Shown piece after piece: positions 25,591 to 33,734 of a stretch of 64,000 nucleotides of DNA. The position numbers and the translations under genes are program-made. Positions within the stretch are counted from its first letter, which is position 1. Every line of letters begins with the position of its first letter. The notes beneath the pieces were generated by a model. The model did no database searches and was not told the origin of the DNA. It saw only the letters and a program-made list of their open reading frames with translations. The stretch comes from Arthrobacter humicola. Lineage in GTDB: Bacteria > Actinomycetota > Actinomycetes > Actinomycetales > Micrococcaceae. Where the stretch lies: positions 434,001-498,000 of the forward strand of contig NZ_JAFKON010000003.1 of assembly GCF_022803015.1 (NCBI RefSeq), written 5' to 3'.

Positions 25591-26348
25591 TGCACTTTCC
25601 TTAGGTGGTGATCTGCCGGCGTCCCGGCTACTGCTTCATGACGTTCATGCGGTGATTCCGCGTGGGGCAGGGGCTGCCCGGTTCTTAGTACTGAGTCCTG
25701 GACATGGCGCGCTAATGCGGCCCGGATTTCGGTTCCCGCCCTGTCCATTGAAACACGCCCGCTCTCGCCCGGCCTGCGGCTGACGTTGATGGCCCCGCCG
25801 AAGCTGACATGCAGGCGCCGGCGCGGTGCGGGCACCGTGTCGAGGTGTTCGCCGCCGATTCTTGTGCCCAGGATGGCCACGGGAACCACGGTGGCGCGGG
25901 AGTTAAGCGCCAGCCAGGCGACGCCGTTGTTGATCGCGGCGGCCTCACCGCTCCCCCGCGTGCCTTCGGGAAGAATCCCGACGCACCGTCCGGCGTCGAG
26001 CAGGCTCCGGGCCGTGGCCAGCGCCGCACGGCCACCACGGCGGTCGACGGGCAACTGGCCCGACGCCGCCAGGACGCGGCCGAGGAACCCGGTGAACATC
26101 TCCTGCTTGACGAGGATGTGCATGGGCCGGGGCGAGGCTCCGAACATGACAGGCCCATCCAGGAAGCTGATGTGGTTTCCCGCGAAAATCACGGGACCGG
26201 CCGCCGGGACGTTGGAGCGTCCGCTGACCGAGGTGCGGTAGACGAGGTGGTCCAGGAGCCATCCCACGGGCCGGCTCCACGCCGTCGTCCACTGGCCGGG
26301 CAGGGCGGCGGGCGCTGTCCCCGGCAGTCCGGCGCGCCCCTCAGTCAC
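25587..26348 (-). CDS. 1-acylglycerol-3-phosphate acyltransferase family protein
   Basis: PlsC-type acyltransferase of about 253 residues, with NHISFLD (catalytic His and Asp) and [10 protein letters not shown] start at the GTG at 26348, which overlaps the cmk stop by 8 bases; longer frames run into cmk in another register. It sits between cmk and der, a common actinobacterial gene order. It is a second PlsC-like enzyme besides the one at 8074-8916, and the two are only distantly similar outside the motifs. Probable role: phospholipid synthesis or remodelling. Confidence 0.85.
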   Translation of the reverse strand: MTEGRAGLPGTAPAALPGQWTTAWSRPVGWLLDHLVYRTSVSGRSNVPAAGPVIFAGNHISFLDGPVMFGASPRPMHILVKQEMFTGFLGRVLAASGQLPVDRRGGRAALATARSLLDAGRCVGILPEGTRGSGEAAAINNGVAWLALNSRATVVPVAILGTRIGGEHLDTVPAPRRRLHVSFGGAINVSRRPGESGRVSMDRAGTEIRAALARHVQDSVLRTGQPLPHAESPHERHEAVAGTPADHHLRKVQ

Positions 26349-27084
26349 CGTGGACGGCCCGGAGCGGAACAGGAGAATGGTTGACCACGGTGTCCACGAT
26401 GTCGAGTGCGGCCTGGACCGTCTCGTCAAAGTCCAGGTCGGAGGAGTCCAGGGTCACGACGCCGTCGGCGGCCGTGGTGAAGTTCACTACGGTGGAGTCC
26501 TTGGCATCGCGGTGCGTGACCTGGGCTGCCAGCTGCTCGGCATTCTGGCTGCCGCCCAACTGGATGCCGCGGCGGCGCAGCCGGGCTTCCTCGCTGGCGG
26601 TCAGCAACATCCGCACCTCGGCATGGGGCGCGACGACGGTGGTGATGTCCCGGCCCTCGACCACCATGCGGCGGTGGTGCTTTTCGATCAGCTCGCGCTG
26701 CCGGCGGATCAGTTCAGTCCGCGCGCCCAGCGTGGTGGCGACGGCGCTGACTGCCGCGGAAATGGCGGGTTCACGGATGGCGAGAGTGACATCGTGCCCG
26801 CCGACGCGGACGTACTCTTCCTGCGGGCTCGTGCTGATTTCCAGCGGCAGGGTCTCTGCGGCGGTCTCGACGGCGGCCCCGTCGTCCAGGTCCGTGCCGC
26901 TCTGCAGGCAGAACCACGTCAGGGCGCGGTACATCGCGCCGGTGTCGAGGTAGGCCAGTTTCAGCCGGCGGGCCACCTCTTTGCTCACGCTGGATTTCCC
27001 GGAGCCGGAGGGGCCGTCGATGGCAACCACAAGGCTTTTTCCGGGGCGGACTACGTCCACTGTCTCGATGAGTTCCTGGGTCAT
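26341..27084 (-). CDS. cmk: cytidylate kinase
   Basis: Phosphorylates CMP and dCMP with ATP. The 247 residues carry the P-loop DGPSGSGKSS, the LAYLDTGAMYRA motif and the EGRDITTVVAP CMP-binding segment. The ATG at 27084 shares one base with the tyrA stop (TAATG), a coupling signal; an in-frame ATG at 27102 inside tyrA is the alternative. Confidence 0.95.
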   Translation of the reverse strand: MTQELIETVDVVRPGKSLVVAIDGPSGSGKSSVSKEVARRLKLAYLDTGAMYRALTWFCLQSGTDLDDGAAVETAAETLPLEISTSPQEEYVRVGGHDVTLAIREPAISAAVSAVATTLGARTELIRRQRELIEKHHRRMVVEGRDITTVVAPHAEVRMLLTASEEARLRRRGIQLGGSQNAEQLAAQVTHRDAKDSTVVNFTTAADGVVTLDSSDLDFDETVQAALDIVDTVVNHSPVPLRAVHGD

Positions 27085-28193
27085 TACTGGAGTACCCGCC
27101 ATCCACGGTCGTTGAGGGCTGCTATCAAAAGGTCGTGCTTGTTGGGCAGGACGGAAATTTCCACCATGCCCACATTCTGCCCCGAAGAGTGGTCGAGGCG
27201 GAGGTCTTCGACGTTGACGCCGATCTCGCCAATCTCGGTCAGCAGCTTGGCGATCTGCCCGGGTGTGTCATCCACCAGCACCGTCAGCCACGAGTATGCC
27301 TGCGGGGGTCCGCCGTGCTTGCCCGGGATCCGGGACTGGCCGGCATTGCCTTCGCTGATCAGCTGGGCAAGGTCCAGCCGGGCGCCGGGAGCGGCCGGTG
27401 CCTCCAGGGTGCCGATCAGCCGGTTGAGGTCCTCGCGGACTCCGTGCAGGATTTCCACCACTTTTTCCGCGTTCGCGCCCAGGATCTGGACCCAGAGCGT
27501 GGGATCGCTTGCGGCGATCCGGGTGACATCGCGCAGCCCGTTGCCGGCCAGGGACAGGGCGTGCAGGGGCGTGCCCTGCAGGCGGCTGGCCACGAGCGAG
27601 GACATCACCTGCGGCAGGTGTGAGACGAGCGCCACGGCTGCATCGTGCTCGTCGGCAGCGAATTCGGACACGACGGCGCCGAGATCGCCGGCCAGCGCAC
27701 GCGCCACCCGCAGAGACTCCGGCAATGTCTCCTCCGCCGGGCACACGACCCACGGCATGGAGGTGAACAGCTCGCCCCGGGCCGCGACCGGGCCCGATTT
27801 CTCGCGCCCGGCCATGGGGTGGGTCCCCACGTAGCGGCTCAGGTCCGCGCCGCGGCTGCGGAGATCGGCCAGGATCTGCGCCTTCACGCTCGCGATGTCC
27901 ACCACGACGGCGTGCGGGTAGTCCTGGAGCGCCTTGGCCACGACGTCCGCCGTGACATCCGGCGGCGCGGCCACGACGACGAGCTCCGGAGCCTCCCCCT
28001 CGAGGCGCGCCAGCGGCAGGCCGGCGCCGATGTCGACGGCGACGGCCTGGTTGGTCGGCGAGGGATCCGAGAGGAACACGGGAACGCCCCGCCCCCGCAG
28101 CCCCAGCCCGATGCTGGTGCCCAGAAGCCCGGAGCCCAGGACGAGCACCGGGCCGTTCAGGTGGCCGCGGCCGTGCGTGCGGAAGGCGGACAT
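27084..28193 (-). CDS. tyrA: prephenate dehydrogenase
   Basis: Oxidative decarboxylation of prephenate in tyrosine synthesis. The 369 residues contain an N-terminal Rossmann fold (VLVLGSGLLGTSIGLGL), the prephenate-binding block (YVGTHPMAGREKSG) and a C-terminal ACT domain (about 290-360, LTVLVDDTPGQIAKLL), where aromatic amino acids may give feedback control. It lies two bases after the rluB stop and is coupled to cmk. Confidence 0.94.
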   Translation of the reverse strand: MSAFRTHGRGHLNGPVLVLGSGLLGTSIGLGLRGRGVPVFLSDPSPTNQAVAVDIGAGLPLARLEGEAPELVVVAAPPDVTADVVAKALQDYPHAVVVDIASVKAQILADLRSRGADLSRYVGTHPMAGREKSGPVAARGELFTSMPWVVCPAEETLPESLRVARALAGDLGAVVSEFAADEHDAAVALVSHLPQVMSSLVASRLQGTPLHALSLAGNGLRDVTRIAASDPTLWVQILGANAEKVVEILHGVREDLNRLIGTLEAPAAPGARLDLAQLISEGNAGQSRIPGKHGGPPQAYSWLTVLVDDTPGQIAKLLTEIGEIGVNVEDLRLDHSSGQNVGMVEISVLPNKHDLLIAALNDRGWRVLQ

Positions 28194-28195
28194 GC

Positions 28196-29479
28196 TTACA
28201 GCCCCACGGAGGCCAGCAGGTGGCCGACTTCCTGCTTGCCGAGGTTGCGGATGCTGCCCTGGCGCTGGTCGCCGAGCCCGATGGGGCCGACCTTGACGCG
28301 CACCAGGCGCAGCACGGGGAAGCCGACGGCGTCGAACATGCGCCGGACGATCCGGTTCTTGCCCGAGTGCAGCACGACCTCGATCAGCACGTGGCCGGGG
28401 GTCGAGTCGACGAGCTTGAAGGAGTCCACCGAGGCGATGCCGTCCTCGAGTTCGACGCCGCCCTTGAGTTCGGCGCCCACGCCCTGCGGGAAGGGCCCGC
28501 GGACCTGCACGAGGTAGGTCTTGGGCACTTCATAGGACGGGTGCGTCAGGCGGTTGGCGAGCTCGCCGTCGTTGGTCAGCAGCAGCAGCCCTTCGGTGGC
28601 GACGTCAAGGCGACCCACGTGGAAGAGGCGTTCGCCGTGGTGGTTGCGGACAAAGTCGCTGATGCACGGGCGGCCGTCCGGGTCCTCCATGGTGGAGACA
28701 ACGCCCTTGGGCTTGTTGAAGACCATGTAGACCATGTTCTCGTCCAGCTGGATGCGCAGTCCGTCGACGTGGATCACTGCCGTCTTCGGGTCGACGCGCA
28801 CGCCGAGTTCGGTGACCACCTGGCCGTCGACCTCGACGCGGCCCTCGGCGATCATTTCCTCGCAGACCCGCCGTGAGGCGACGCCGGCGGAAGCCATGAC
28901 CTTCTGGAGGCGGGTGCCGTCGGCGTCGTGCAGCTCAGACTGCGGCACCTCGGCGCGGGGTCCGCGCTTGCGGGCCGGCTTGCGCACGGGCCCGAGGTTC
29001 TGGCCGAAGCGTTCACTGCCGAAGGCGCGGGAACCGGTGGCCTTGGCCGCTCCGGCGCCGACGCGCGGCTTGGGCTTGAGGGCGCCGGGAGTGCCGGGAG
29101 CCTTGCCGAAGCCGGGCTTGCGGGCGGCTGCCTTGCGGGCTGCCTCCTTGCCGGAGGGCGCTTTCGACTTCCAGTCAGCGGAAGCCGGGCGGGCAGTCGA
29201 CGGCGCCCCGTCGGGACCCTGCAGGTCCGGATCGATAAAGGCCTCTTCGCGAGGCTTGGGGTGCTTGAAGGGGCGGTCTCCGCCGCCCTTGTAGCCGGCT
29301 CCGCCGCTGCGGCCGGCGCCGCCTTGGGAGCTGCGGCCTGCGCCGCCCTTGTAGTCGGCTCCGCCGCTGCGGCCCGAACCGCCCTGTGCGCCGCGGCCCG
29401 AGCCCTGTGCTGAGTTTTGTCCGGCACTGTTACGTCCCGAACTGTTACGTGGTGAACCCTGGCGTCCCGCCTGTGTCAT
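28196..29479 (-). CDS. rluB: 23S rRNA pseudouridine synthase (RluB/RsuA family) with disordered N terminus
   Basis: Modifies uridine in rRNA. The 427 residues divide into a low-complexity basic N-terminal half (about 1-185) and a conserved enzyme: S4 RNA-binding domain (RLQKVMASAGVASRRVCEEM) then the synthase core with GRLDVATEGLLLLTNDG, which carries the catalytic Asp, and NRIVRRMF. The N-terminal region has Gly/Arg/Ser repeats (RSGGAGYKGG and RSGGADYKGG types) encoded by a 60-bp tandem repeat. Start at the ATG at 29479 behind AAGGACGG. The extension may bind RNA non-specifically (inference). Confidence 0.92.
   Translation of the reverse strand: MTQAGRQGSPRNSSGRNSAGQNSAQGSGRGAQGGSGRSGGADYKGGAGRSSQGGAGRSGGAGYKGGGDRPFKHPKPREEAFIDPDLQGPDGAPSTARPASADWKSKAPSGKEAARKAAARKPGFGKAPGTPGALKPKPRVGAGAAKATGSRAFGSERFGQNLGPVRKPARKRGPRAEVPQSELHDADGTRLQKVMASAGVASRRVCEEMIAEGRVEVDGQVVTELGVRVDPKTAVIHVDGLRIQLDENMVYMVFNKPKGVVSTMEDPDGRPCISDFVRNHHGERLFHVGRLDVATEGLLLLTNDGELANRLTHPSYEVPKTYLVQVRGPFPQGVGAELKGGVELEDGIASVDSFKLVDSTPGHVLIEVVLHSGKNRIVRRMFDAVGFPVLRLVRVKVGPIGLGDQRQGSIRNLGKQEVGHLLASVGL
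29282..29400. repeat. two tandem 60-bp repeats inside rluB
   Basis: The stretches from about 29282 and 29341 share most bases over about 45 positions (for example CGCCCTTGTAG(C/T)CGGCTCC in both) at a 60-base period. They encode the Gly/Arg/Tyr-rich N-terminal repeats of the pseudouridine synthase. Confidence 0.75.
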
Positions 29480-29589
29480 GACCCGTCCTTCGTTTGTTGG
29501 CCGACGGCCGCTGTCTCCCGACAACACCCGCCGACTGGGCAAAATGATTCTGCCCTAGTGGATACTCGTGCGCAGGCAGTTGTTCCTGC

Positions 29590-30288
29590 CTACATTCTTC
29601 CAGCGTCGTAAAACTCTTCGATGCCTTCAAGCCCCGGAAGGTGGGGTGAAAGCTGTGGCAATTCCGCCACCGAGCCGATTCCCATTCGCTCCAGGAAATA
29701 CGACGTCGTGCGGTACAGGATTGCTCCGGATTCGGGATCGGTTCCCGAGTCCTCGATCAGCCCCCGCTGCGTCAGCGTCCGCACGACAGAGTCAACGTTG
29801 ACTCCTCGAATTGCAGACACCCGCGCCCTAGATACGGGCTGGCGGTAAGCGATGACGGCGAGCGTTTCGAGCGCCGCCTGCGTCAGCCTGGCTGTCTGGC
29901 CTTCCAGCACGAATTCGCCGACGATCTCGGCGAATTCAGCGCGGGAATAGATCCGCCAGCCTCCGGCGATATTCCGCAATTCAAAACCCCGGGCGGTGGC
30001 GCTGAAGCCGTTCAAACTGGCATCGTCCACATCCGGGGCATTAACAGTATAACCGTTATACTCCCGCTGCAGTTCAGCCAGCAGGGTCTCGATGACGTCG
30101 ACCGTCAGGTTCAGTCCGGCTGCCAGGGCCTGGGCCGTGGCCGGTTCGTCGATCACCATCAGGACCGCTTCGAGGGCCGCGCGGGCGCCCCCTGGCAGGC
30201 TCGCGACGTCCGGCCCGGCCTCGCGGGCAGCGTCCGGCCCGGCGTCCGGCCCGGCCTCGCGGGCAGCGTCAGGGAGTCGTTCGTTCAC
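29590..30288 (-). CDS. scpB: segregation and condensation protein ScpB
   Basis: Kleisin-associated winged-helix subunit of the SMC-ScpAB condensin. The 232 residues contain two winged-helix domains (ALEAVLMVIDEPATAQALA and LTQAALETLAVIAYRQPVSR), with GVNVDSVVRTLTQRGLIE between. The N-terminal 28 residues are a repeated DAAREAGPD-type sequence made by a tandem DNA repeat. Its GTG start overlaps the scpA stop by four bases (GTGA). Confidence 0.93.
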   Translation of the reverse strand: MNERLPDAAREAGPDAGPDAAREAGPDVASLPGGARAALEAVLMVIDEPATAQALAAGLNLTVDVIETLLAELQREYNGYTVNAPDVDDASLNGFSATARGFELRNIAGGWRIYSRAEFAEIVGEFVLEGQTARLTQAALETLAVIAYRQPVSRARVSAIRGVNVDSVVRTLTQRGLIEDSGTDPESGAILYRTTSYFLERMGIGSVAELPQLSPHLPGLEGIEEFYDAGRM

Positions 30289-31199
30289 GGTTGGTCCTCG
30301 TATTCTTCACTCAGGTTTTCGCTGCTCCACCCCTGGGTATCGGCCGTCCAGTGCACCGTCAGTTCCCCCAGCGGCAGCAGCTGGTCAAAGCCCACTGCCC
30401 GGTCGCGGAACAGCTCCAGCAACGCCAGGAACCGCGCCACCACCACCAGCGTGGATTCGGCGTCGGCGATCAGGGCCCGGAAGCTCAGTGGCGTGCCCAG
30501 CCGCAGCCGGTTCCCCAGCAGCTCGGCCTGGTCCTTGACGCTGACGGGCGCGCCGTGCAGGTGCGCGAGGCCTACTTCGGTGGGGGCTGCCTCCTTGGGT
30601 TTGAGGGCCGCCTCGGCCAGGGAGGCGAACTGGGCAGGGGTGTGCCGCCACAGCAGTTCCGGAAGCAGGGCAGCGAAGTGCCCCTCAAGGGCAACCTGCC
30701 GGGGATAGCGCCGGGCCTCAAGCTCGAGCGTGGAGCCGATCATGCCGGCCACCTGCTTGAAGGCCTTGTACTGCAGCAGCCGGGCGAACAGGAGGTCCCG
30801 GGCCTCCAGCAGGGTAATGTCCTCATCGTCCTCAACCTCGCCCGCGGGCAGCAGCCGGGCCGCTTTGAGGTCCAGGAGGGTGGCCGCAATCACCAGGAAT
30901 TCGCTGGCCTCATCCAGGGCCCACTCCTCCCCCAGCTGCTGCAGGCCCCTGATGTACTTGATGAATTCGTCAGTGACCGTGGACAGCGCCACCTCGGTGA
31001 TGTCCAGCTGGTGCTTGGAGATCAGGCCGAGCAGGAGGTCGAACGGGCCGGTGAAGTTGGCCAGCCGCACTTCGAATCCGGGCTTTTTGACGCGCGGTTC
31101 TGCTGGGCCCTCCGGCCCCGCGGCCCGCGCGGATTCCGCGCGCGTGTCGAGCTCCGCAGGCATGTCGAGATTCGCTGGCGGAGAAAAGGCGCCTGCCAC
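30285..31199 (-). CDS. scpA: segregation and condensation protein ScpA
   Basis: Kleisin subunit that bridges SMC heads. Of 304 residues, the first 40 form a variable tail. The conserved kleisin N domain (FEVRLANFTGPFDLLLGLI, LDITEVALSTVTDEFIKYI) and C-terminal winged helix (VVVARFLALLELFRDRAVGF) follow. GTG start, 8 bases after parA and overlapping scpB by four bases. It is part of the parA-scpA-scpB-rluB order conserved across actinobacteria. Confidence 0.94.
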   Translation of the reverse strand: MAGAFSPPANLDMPAELDTRAESARAAGPEGPAEPRVKKPGFEVRLANFTGPFDLLLGLISKHQLDITEVALSTVTDEFIKYIRGLQQLGEEWALDEASEFLVIAATLLDLKAARLLPAGEVEDDEDITLLEARDLLFARLLQYKAFKQVAGMIGSTLELEARRYPRQVALEGHFAALLPELLWRHTPAQFASLAEAALKPKEAAPTEVGLAHLHGAPVSVKDQAELLGNRLRLGTPLSFRALIADAESTLVVVARFLALLELFRDRAVGFDQLLPLGELTVHWTADTQGWSSENLSEEYEDQP

Positions 31200-31207
31200 G
31201 ACCCTGG

Positions 31208-32119
31208 CTAGGGCGCGCCGCCGCGCGAGATCAGCTCTTTGGCCAGGCGGCGGTAGGCGTCGGCACCGACGTGGTTGCCCGCGTAGGTAGTGATGGGCTC
31301 GGCCGCGACCGTGGCGTCGGCAAATTTGATCGAGCGCTTGATGACGGTTTCGAAGACCTTGTCGCCAAAGGCCTCCACCAGGCGGGCAATCACCTCGCGG
31401 CCGTGCAGGGTCCGGGCGTCGTACATCGTGGCGAGCACGCCGTCGACCTGCAGGCGCGGGTTGAGGCGGTCCTGGACCTTGTCGATGGTTTCCACGAGCA
31501 ACGCCACGGCGCGCAGGGCAAAGAATTCACAGATCAGCGGGATGATGACGCCATGGGCGGCGGTCAGCGCGTTGACGGTGAGCAGGCCGAGCGAGGGCTG
31601 GCAATCGATCAGGACGACGTCGTAGTCGTCCTCGACCTTTTTCAGGGCCCGGTCCAGCACCTGTTCGCGGGCCACTTCGTTGACCAGCTGTACCTCGGCG
31701 GCGGAGAGGTCGATGTTGGCCGGGAGCAGATCTACGTTTTCCACGCCGGTCTTCTGGATGGCGTCGCGGATGTCCACCTTGCGGTCCATCAGCACGTTGT
31801 ACACGGTGAGGTCGAGCTCGTGCGGGTTGGTGCCCAGGCCGGCGGACAGGGCGCCCTGCGGATCGAAGTCGACCAGGAGCACGCGGCGGCCGTATTCGGC
31901 CAGGGCTGCGGCGAGGTTGATCGTGGACGTGGTTTTGCCGACCCCGCCCTTCTGGTTCACCATGGCGATGACCCGCGCAGGACCGTGGGAGGACAGCGGC
32001 GCGGGCTCCGGAAAGTCGCGTTGGGGCCGCCCGGTGGGGCCCATGACGGCGTCTTCCAGATCGAGTTCGGTGCCTTCCAGAGTTGCTGAACCCTGTTCGC
32101 TGCTCACGTATCTATCCAC
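31208..32119 (-). CDS. ParA-family chromosome-partitioning ATPase of the scp operon
   Basis: Deviant Walker ATPase of about 303 residues: MVNQKGGVGKTTSTINLAAAL, VDFDPQGALSAGLG, VLIDCQPSLGLLTVNAL. It heads the scpAB operon and corresponds to Rv1708 of M. tuberculosis, distinct from the oriC-proximal ParA. A roughly 45-residue N-terminal tail precedes the P-loop. Start uncertain between GTG 32119 and GTG 32107; neither has a strong ribosome site. Downstream, the gene order is conserved; upstream, xerD is 30 kb away because of the accessory block. Confidence 0.9.
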   Translation of the reverse strand: MDRYVSSEQGSATLEGTELDLEDAVMGPTGRPQRDFPEPAPLSSHGPARVIAMVNQKGGVGKTTSTINLAAALAEYGRRVLLVDFDPQGALSAGLGTNPHELDLTVYNVLMDRKVDIRDAIQKTGVENVDLLPANIDLSAAEVQLVNEVAREQVLDRALKKVEDDYDVVLIDCQPSLGLLTVNALTAAHGVIIPLICEFFALRAVALLVETIDKVQDRLNPRLQVDGVLATMYDARTLHGREVIARLVEAFGDKVFETVIKRSIKFADATVAAEPITTYAGNHVGADAYRRLAKELISRGGAP

Positions 32120-32361
32120 ACTTTCGATGACGGTGATTGTCGTGCTTCATTTTGCCGCTTCCGGGCTCCCGGAGCCCAGCGCGTTCCTCCCAAGGTTACA
32201 GCGCCCGACACGGTATTCGCCGGACCTTGACACTGCGCCGGAGGCTGTGCCTTGACGTTCGGGTTGAAGTCGAAGGTTGCTACCGGGCTGTCACGGCGGC
32301 CCGGGCGTGCCGGCAGGCACGCCCGGGGGACGCCAAGGGCGCTCCGGCGACCCCGGAGATA

Positions 32362-32390
32362 TTGAAGTTTGTACCCCGCAGGCCTACATT
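32362..32390 (+). promoter_or_regulatory. candidate hydrogenase-operon promoter
   Basis: TTGAAG (32362-32367) and TACATT (32385-32390) are separated by 17 bases, a good fit to a housekeeping sigma-70 promoter, with the predicted start about 18 bases upstream of the hypA ATG. It lies in the 295-base divergent region between parA and hypA. No other candidate of similar quality was seen there. Confidence 0.45.
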
Positions 32391-32414
32391 GAAACGACGA
32401 GGTGGCAGCGGCTC

Positions 32415-32744
32415 ATGCACGAACTTTCGATCACGCAAAGTCTTGTGGAGGCGGTCCTGGACCGGACCGGTGGACGCTCCGTGACGGGCGTCAACCTGCG
32501 GATCGGACCCTTGAGCGGCGTCCTCCCGGACGCCATGCGCTTTTGCTTCGAAGTCGTTTCAGCTGACACGCCGCTGGCCGGGGCAACCCTGACGATCGAT
32601 GAATCCGAGGGCCGGGCCAGATGCCGCAGCTGCCGCGACGAGTTCGTCCTTGAGGACATGTTTCTGCTCTGCCCCTGCGGCAGTGCCGATGTCGAAGTCG
32701 TCAGTGGCCGGGAGCTCCAGGTCACCTCGGTGGAGGTTGCGTAG
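32415..32744 (+). CDS. hypA: hydrogenase nickel-insertion accessory protein HypA
   Basis: Nickel chaperone that works with HypB to load Ni into the hydrogenase large subunit. At 109 residues it begins MHELSITQSL, where His2 is the essential nickel ligand. The zinc site is C70-x2-C73 and C86-x-C88, the second pair being one residue closer than the usual CxxC. A GAGGTGG ribosome site precedes the ATG. First gene of the hydrogenase operon, two bases before hypB. The longer upstream reading frame is not supported. Confidence 0.93.
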   Translation: MHELSITQSLVEAVLDRTGGRSVTGVNLRIGPLSGVLPDAMRFCFEVVSADTPLAGATLTIDESEGRARCRSCRDEFVLEDMFLLCPCGSADVEVVSGRELQVTSVEVA

Positions 32745-32746
32745 AC

Positions 32747-33679
32747 ATGTGTGCGACGTGCGGATGCGGCGACGACGCCGGCACCAGGGTTTCGGACCTC
32801 GACGGCACTGTGCACGACATCTTGCCCGCTGCTGCGGCCCCGCACGAACATCCGCACCCGCATCCGCACGAGCATCCGCACGATCACGGCCATCCCCACG
32901 ATCACGAGCACGATCACGGCCATCCGCGTCCCCAATCCCCCGGGACAGCCGACGCCGGGCACAGCCCCGCGGCGGAGGGACGGACCCTCATCTCCCTGGA
33001 GGAGAACCTGCTCGCCAAGAACGACCTCCTGGCCGCACGGAACCGGGGTTGGCTGGAAGGACGCGGCATCCAGGCCTTCAATGTCATGAGTTCCCCAGGG
33101 GCGGGCAAGACCACGCTCCTGGTCCGGACCATCAGGGAACTTGCCGGTGAGCTGGTCATTGGTGTGATCGAAGGGGACCAGGAGACCTCGCTGGACGCCG
33201 ACCGGATCCGCTCCACCGGGCGGCCGGTGATCCAAATCAACACCGGGGCGGGCTGCCACCTGGATGCCGGGATGCTGCAGCGGGCGCTGGGCGCGCTGGA
33301 TCCGGTCCCCGGATCGACACTCTTCATCGAAAACGTGGGCAACCTGGTGTGCCCGGCATTGTTTGACCTCGGCGAATCGGCCCGGGTCGTCGTGATCTCA
33401 GTTACGGAGGGCGATGACAAACCGCAGAAATACCCCCACATGTTCCTGGCTGCCGACCTGGTGATCATCAACAAAGCAGACCTGCTCCCCTATGTGGAGT
33501 TCGACGTCGAACGTTGCGTGCGCCAGGCGCGCCTGCTCAATCCCGGCGTCGACGTCCTGACCCTGTCAGCTACCACCGGCGACGGCATGGACGGCTGGCT
33601 GGAGTGGATCCGGAAGAATCCCCACCCGGCGGCGGCTGCCGCCGGGAGTGCGCCGCGCTCTGGCGGACTACGCGTTTGA
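32747..33679 (+). CDS. hypB: hydrogenase nickel-incorporation GTPase HypB
   Basis: GTPase driving Ni insertion. The 310 residues start with the high-affinity nickel motif CATCGCG (Cys2, Cys5, Cys7). A remarkable His tract follows in which every second residue from 33 to 59 is His (14 in all), a likely Ni store. The G domain has P-loop SSPGAGKTT (115-123), EGDQETSLDADR, the metal-binding GAGCHLD, and NKADLL. HypD, HypE and HypF are not in the window and must be encoded elsewhere. Confidence 0.96.
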   Translation: MCATCGCGDDAGTRVSDLDGTVHDILPAAAAPHEHPHPHPHEHPHDHGHPHDHEHDHGHPRPQSPGTADAGHSPAAEGRTLISLEENLLAKNDLLAARNRGWLEGRGIQAFNVMSSPGAGKTTLLVRTIRELAGELVIGVIEGDQETSLDADRIRSTGRPVIQINTGAGCHLDAGMLQRALGALDPVPGSTLFIENVGNLVCPALFDLGESARVVVISVTEGDDKPQKYPHMFLAADLVIINKADLLPYVEFDVERCVRQARLLNPGVDVLTLSATTGDGMDGWLEWIRKNPHPAAAAAGSAPRSGGLRV

Positions 33680-33734
33680 CCGTTGACGCAACATTCGAGC
33701 CGCGGCCACAGGGCGGGCTCCGAAGGAGGCAACG

